Shown here piece by piece: positions 46,901 through 64,000 of a stretch of 64,000 bases of DNA. Origin of the DNA: Antennarius striatus (Eukaryota > Chordata > Actinopteri > Lophiiformes > Antennariidae); contig NC_090792.1 of the NCBI RefSeq assembly GCF_040054535.1, positions 8,173,491 through 8,237,490 on the forward strand. Reading direction: 5' to 3'. The notes under the pieces are model-generated. The model was not told the origin of the DNA, searched no databases, and worked only from the letters and a program-made list of their open reading frames with translations. How positions within the stretch are numbered: position 1 is the first letter of the stretch; each line of letters begins with the position of its first letter. The translations under genes were made by a program, and so were the position numbers.

Positions 46901-49900
46901 CTACAATCAGAGAAATGCACAAGTGTAATTACTGGAACCCAACCTATGATGTTGACTGCTCTATATCCAATCTAGCATCACAGATTCATTTTATGGAACT
47001 CTGTTCCCCACAAAGGAGAGAGGTGGGATCTCCTGGCCGGTGCCAACCCAGCGATTAACATCCATGAAAGGGGTCTTCTGGGTTCCAGTCCCCAACAGGC
47101 TGGAATCGGTGTGTGTGCCAACCAGCTGCAGCACACGAGCAGAGGGCCGATGGTGGAGAGCCAACTGCCTGGAGCTGTAGCTGCACATTCCTACCCCCAC
47201 GACCCCCAGCAGCATAGCCATACCTGGCATGGTCTTCTCCGCTGGAGGGGTCACAGAAATGTTATGGTAGGCCTGGGTCTGATGGAGCAGAGACGGAGAA
47301 TGAAATGTGATCAAAGGAGAGTTAGATGTTGGAGGCATTGTGTATGAAAAACATATATATAAGGTTGTTAAAGCAGCCCAACAAGATCATTTTTAGGCCT
47401 TTGTACCACATTCTACCAAACTATTGAATGCATCAAATGATTTTCTTTCAAAATTCTCACCTCAGCCCCCATCCCATTCAACCTTTTCACCAATCCCACA
47501 GGGATTAAAAGCTCATCTTTTCTCATTTGCCAAATCACTGTCTGTCTCTTTTGAAAAACAAGTAGGCTTGTCTATTTTGCAACAAGGGCAATTTCCACCG
47601 TGGGCCCTTGACAATTATAGAGAGCACAGAGCAGCAAATAATAGAAACTTCTTGGTTTCTAATGTAGCTGTGTCACAGACAGTTAAGAAGCCATTCCTGT
47701 AGCAAATCATCCAATTCCCAATTCCATTTACGGTGCAATGGACTGTCACAGGCTTCACCACTGTTTATGGCAAATGCCCCTGTGAAAGCTGATTGTGTTT
47801 TGTGAGCCAAAACAAAAGGCATCTTATAATTGCTGGAACAGAGACCTGAATGGTGTTTATACCACATAATATGATAGCATTTCATCATTTGTTGAGACTC
47901 TTGTCAGATAGAATGGCTGCAGAACGGCAGCGTGAGGCTCATTGGAACCGACTTGGTGAATGCAGCGTCTCTGTTTGTGAATCTCTGCACGGACCAATAA
48001 AACCAGTGCTTTGAAGACACTTTGTTACATCAATGGCTGCTATCAGGACGTCAGTATTATTTCATCTGCCACCGTCTTCTGCTCATGGAACGTCAACGGG
48101 CACAGAGCAGGTCAAGCACTGTGTAATCTACACTTCAAATCCAAGATGTTGAGAGGTGGCTTTATGTCTCTGCCTAAAGGTCCTCCATCAGGAGAATCTG
48201 AAGACAAAGTATAGAGTGAAGTTCACTATAAAATGGAAGAACATTGATGATTTTTGCATTGCTTCTACTCTTAAGTACAAAGAGCTTCAATGTCACGGCA
48301 TCCAAGAGTAAAAATCAGAGCAGATGAAATCATTCTGTATCTACGGAATCCACCTGAGTCTAAGTGTCACACACAGTTATAATGATGCATTAAAGTTCAC
48401 TTTAATGCAGTCACTTTATTTCAGGAATGTGCACAATGACAAAAAAACTTTTTTTATTTCATGGCCATACAGTTTCAATAAACATTTAATACCCAAACAT
48501 CTTGCTTTTAAAAAGTATATGTTACCATGTATTTTCACTGCCAATGTAAGTATATACAGTATATATTAATGTTACATACAATATATTTTTGTATGTGGAG
48601 TTTACATTCTTTACAAACTACTGACCACAACAATTTTTATGCTGTTGGCCATTATATTTATACACTATATGCCATATGTTCCGACTTTGGTCTTAGCTCT
48701 GCTCATTGTGTTAAAAACCAGATTCAATGCCTAAATACAGATAATTAGTCAATAAAAATAATTCTAATACCTAAACCTTGCTAACCCATCCAAGCCACTT
48801 ACACTCACCTGGAGCAGCCTGATGTAGCCTGGAGTCAGTCTTGGGAGTCTATAAAACATTCTGGAGCTCTCTGCGGTGGTCTCTCTCTTTAATCAAGAAT
48901 ACGTTAGAGGCCAGGTATTGCTTGGCTCTCTCCTCTTCCTGGACTCCCAAGACAGGAAACCCACTGACAGAGAGAGGCCCGCCCGGTCTGTGCTTGAATA
49001 ACCTGTGTGGAGCTACCTGATGCAGCCTGCCCCTTATAATGTCTCCATCCCGTCCTTACATAACGGACAGTCTGCAGGTGGTGAGTCTAAGGAGATTAGA
49101 GGAGCTGGCATGTAGAAGTGCCACACACAGCAGGAGTGTAAGATCAGGTCACTCTAAAAAACATTTACCATTCCTAACATCAGTGTTTAATAACAATGTA
49201 ATTACCTCGCACAAAGAACAGTGTATTACTGTAAAAAAAGAAAATTTGAATGATGAAATAAAAAAACCAAGGTAATGTGAACTAAATGTCAATTATTTTT
49301 ATTACTTCATTATTGCCCTTACCCTTAACTTTATACAGAAAGCTCAAATCATCTGAATTCCTTTCGACCTGTAGACTGGGTTATTTTCCTGTTGATGTGG
49401 AGAGCGGCTCCTCCTATTTTGCCATCAACATACTTTAAACTTTAATATCCATCTTGGCCTCAGGGTCTTCAACCCAGGTTGGGGTCTTATAATGAGGTGG
49501 CTGTGCTGATAACATCTCTATTGCTGGAGATGAATTCTCTTTAGTGACCTTCACATCTCTGGTAATAGGACCAAATTCTGCTTCCATGAATAATATCAAA
49601 CTGTTTTAATACTGCAAGGTCACAATGTGACTGAAAAGCGTGATACCTTCCTGGGCATAAAAAACATACACTCCTTTAGAATTTAGATGTAGATGTTAAA
49701 TTTAGCACACAATATAGTTGACAAAGTTAACATGCTCAAATTTCAAAGGAGTGATGTTAACCATGTACAAGCATGCTAGCATGAAATTATGAGCTATAAG
49801 TAAATGAACATTATGGATGAGGCGACGGGACGCTGTTAGATTAGCAGCGATCTGGTTAAAACCAAACTAATGGTTAGATCTAAAACTCAATCTCATTTTC

Positions 49901-51418
49901 AGCTCAGTTTGTTTTATGGGTGTCTGGTGAAACCACACAATGGTAAAATATTTACTGTTTCCTGGGAGACACATCTGGAATTTTTGGCAATAAATGCTCA
50001 ATCAGGCCCATCATCTAGATAATTGCATGTCACGTGGCGCTGAGCAGGTTGTTAATGTTGGGTTACCCCAAAAACAATATAATGTGGCTTCTGAAAAAAT
50101 CTGCGATGAGAGCAATGAGAGCTGAACAGCTACACAACAACCTGAAACTGATAAGGCAGCTCATAATTTTCTGCAGATGTAAGGAATACCTATCTTCTTA
50201 CAGTCAAGAGTCTTCAAACCAACATCATGGGACTGCATTCACTATTTTGTCAGGACTGAATATATGAATGGGTGACAGATGCTGTGAGGGTTTGACCAGG
50301 TGAGATAAACCACTGGAAATGTAAAAACATTGGCACTGTGAGAATGTCAGGGAATCACCTCCAGTCCGTCATTAACAGACCTTGGGTACCAAATGTCATG
50401 ACAATCATTCCACCACTTCAGATATTTAATGTAGATAAAAATGATAGTGAGCAACTAGCTGGCTAAAATGAGCACTAACCACACTAATGGTCACCCTTGT
50501 TCTGCTGCATAAATGTCAGGAAAGGCGGTCTTTGTACTATTGTCTCTTCTGGCTAATATCTGCAGGATGAGCCCATTAGTTTCCATCAGATGTAGCACCT
50601 GGTGTTCCAATCAATGAAGTGGGGCCACAGATGGCACCCGCTGCGATAAGTGTTGCAGTTTGCAACCGTTACAATGTGCAGCAGGACCTGCTGGTGTCTT
50701 CAGGAGCAAGACAACAGGTCCTGTGAAACTGCTACGTGACAGACATTATCACAACAGTCATTTCCAGCTGAGATAATTCTCTGGCCTCTTCCTGAACTCG
50801 TCTTCTGGCATTGAGCAATGGGTAAATGTATTAGAATAGATTAGCTCAGCTGTAGACAGGCATGGTTATGTGGAAGGTTAAGCTATTGACTCCTTGGATG
50901 ATACCAGTTCCAAAGTCTGTGAACAACAAATCATGTTGCTATGTTGAGCGTAGTTAGATAAGGGCAACCAGCGGGGATCAGGTGATGAGACAACTCACTG
51001 TTTTCTGTTTCCGAGTCCCATAATGAATCTGGGGAGACGCTATTAAAAATGTTACGAAAACATCCATTTATTCAATGTGTTTGGATGAAACAGCAACTTT
51101 GAAGTGGCATTTAGAATTCTGTAGATAAATGAGGAGCTATTAGGTTAACCGGTCGGGTCTAAATGTCATAACATCTGCAAACAACACTGGAGCTCCTGCC
51201 GAGCTGACATTTCATTCCCCGGCAATTAGGAGGTCAGATAAGGAGGGCGAGTGTTACGTCAGCAACACTAAAATGTTTGATTGATTTGAAGTACCTAAAA
51301 GAAACAGGGAGGTGAAAACAACTCCAGGAGATACTGAAAACTTCAAACTAGTTGGTGGGAAGATTTGGCAAAGTAAAGATTAGCCAGTTTCTTTTCTCCT
51401 TCTCATGAAAAAAAAGAA
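43991..51418. other. Intergenic region between the cytospin-like gene and erich1
   Basis: No exon chain, transposon ends or tandem arrays were recognised in these 7.4 kb. A 115-aa minus frame at 46991-47338 has no family resemblance. A TATAAAA at about 48851 in a GC-richer context is the only core-promoter-like motif noticed. The rest reads as unique AT-rich DNA, where distal regulatory elements could lie unseen. Confidence 0.5.
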
Positions 51419-51424
51419 TTTATT
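51419..51424 (-). terminator. Poly(A) signal of erich1
   Basis: TTTATT on the plus strand is AATAAA on the transcribed strand, 138 nt after the erich1 stop. It fits a short 3' UTR. Confidence 0.65.
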
Positions 51425-51561
51425 CATTACATCAACCATTTAAGTTCGTATCATGTAAAGTCAAATCCACTGTATGAGGCACCAAGCATTCTCTTCTTAA
51501 GTTAGAAGCAGAACAGAAACAATCCTTCAGGAGAGTCTGTGTTTCAGTACGACTGACAGTG

Positions 51562-63169
<11,608 letters not shown>

Positions 63170-63700
63170 ACAGACACAATCCTGAGTGCAAACGAACGCG
63201 GCGGAAACGTAAATCTATCGTTAAGTCTTCATTCAAATGCTAGGAAGCTAGCTAGGTTAACGCTTGCGTCAGTGCTCCTAAAGCTAGCTCTCTCACAACA
63301 GACGTCGCAGTGTAACACAATGGTGAAACAACGCGCTGTTGATAAAATCGATAAAAGGTTAACAAGAATTACTTAAACCCACTTTGCGAACATCTTTCTT
63401 GTCAGGGTACAACATGATATGTATTTCGTAATCTCAATGAGAGTCCTACTACGGTAAAGGCGTGTCAAACCCTGCTCCATCTCTGATTGGCTAATACTTT
63501 TTGACTGTCCTTGTTGGATTGGTATAATTCAGCCATGTGGTGTGATGATGATTGGTTGGGGTAAAAATTAGCCATTCGGAGAAAGAGATGGGCGGGCTAC
63601 CACGTCACCATAGTAGAATTGGTAGATTTGCTTCCTTGTCAATCTCTCATCCACCAGCGCGCAGCCTTAGCAAAAGAAGAGCGCACTATACTTACATTCG
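63170..63700 (-). promoter_or_regulatory. erich1 promoter region with four CCAAT boxes
   Basis: Upstream of the erich1 ATG, ATTGG (CCAAT on the transcribed strand) occurs at 63486, 63518, 63551 and 63618, that is four times in 140 bp. A CRE-like CACGTCA sits at 63601-63607. CpGs are moderately enriched at 63190-63320 and around 63655. Clustered CCAAT boxes without a clear TATA fit a housekeeping-type promoter. It might be bidirectional, but no plus-strand coding exon is seen before the window ends. Confidence 0.5.
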
Positions 63701-64000
63701 AGCTAATACTAATTTAACGATTCTTTAATTGTCAGTAAAACCATACGTCATTTTTTTTAAATAGACGAATACATTTTTTCATTTCAGCGCGTAAAGCAAC
63801 GTTGGTCACTTCAAAATCTTTGCTATAGTTGAAACCGTACATCCACTGTATGTTTCAGTTCAAAAAAGTTTCATTTTACTGAAGCAAAACCTTTCAGTGA
63901 AAATGAATAAGTGACGAATAACATGGAATCCCTCATGATTTCCCCTCAAGTTCTTAAGTCCCTTTCCAAACTAAAACTCATAAATTAATATTTCGATCAA
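63701..64000. other. End of window, no gene seen
   Basis: AT-rich sequence upstream of the erich1 promoter. No open frame of note or repeat was recognised. Confidence 0.5.

Noticed and set aside
46991..47338. 115-aa minus-strand open frame
   Set aside because: No recognisable domain, no splice context, and length within chance for this composition.
48011..48214. Short frame containing SWNVNG, the L1 endonuclease start motif
   Set aside because: The residues after the motif (HRAGQALCNLHF) do not follow the L1 pattern and no other LINE motif is near.

Overview
The window is vertebrate nuclear DNA, most likely from a teleost fish. Genes are split into many small GT-AG exons, all on the minus strand. 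There are long (CA)n/(GT)n tracts, and the retroelements are types I associate with teleosts: Rex3, other RTE-clade LINEs, and a tRNA-derived SINE. I see no bacterial, viral or organellar gene organisation and no CRISPR array.

Three protein-coding genes can be assembled exon by exon with consistent splice phases. (1) cd109, 9518-24622, 32 coding exons, 1406 aa: a GPI-anchored thioester protein of the C3/alpha-2-macroglobulin family. (2) A cytospin-family gene (SPECC1/SPECC1L-like), 26772-42964, 11 coding exons, 595 aa: a coiled coil plus a C-terminal calponin-homology domain. (3) erich1 (glutamate-rich protein 1), 51562-63169, 6 coding exons, 321 aa. The three lie head to tail. The proteins have no shared pathway that I can see: one is at the cell surface, one is probably cytoskeletal, one is a basic, probably nuclear protein.

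Layout. 1-9517 is intergenic with old repeat tails, a long CA tract and a perfect 13-bp hairpin. 9518-24622 is cd109, with a decayed 2.2-kb Rex3 in its large 3' intron. 24623-26771 holds the cd109 upstream region and the probable 3' UTR of the cytospin-like gene. 26772-42964 is the cytospin-like gene; its 6.1-kb intron carries a 4.8-kb hAT transposon (8-bp target duplication) containing a pogo-like remnant, which itself contains a nearly full-length RTE LINE. 43600-43990 is a CpG-rich likely promoter. 44000-51418 is intergenic with nothing I can identify. 51562-63169 is erich1. Its 6.5-kb intron 3 holds a 1.29-kb hAT-like element and a 1.6-kb TA-flanked element containing a tRNA-SINE with a long CA tract. 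Its intron 1 holds a 5'-truncated RTE copy with a perfect 19-bp target duplication and a 182-bp CA tract grown inside its reverse transcriptase.

The most interesting observations are the three-level transposon nest, the birth of a CA microsatellite inside a young RTE copy, and the first coding exon of the cytospin-like gene lying between complementary (TG)n and (CA)n tracts that could pair in pre-mRNA. I did not find a clearly new gene system.
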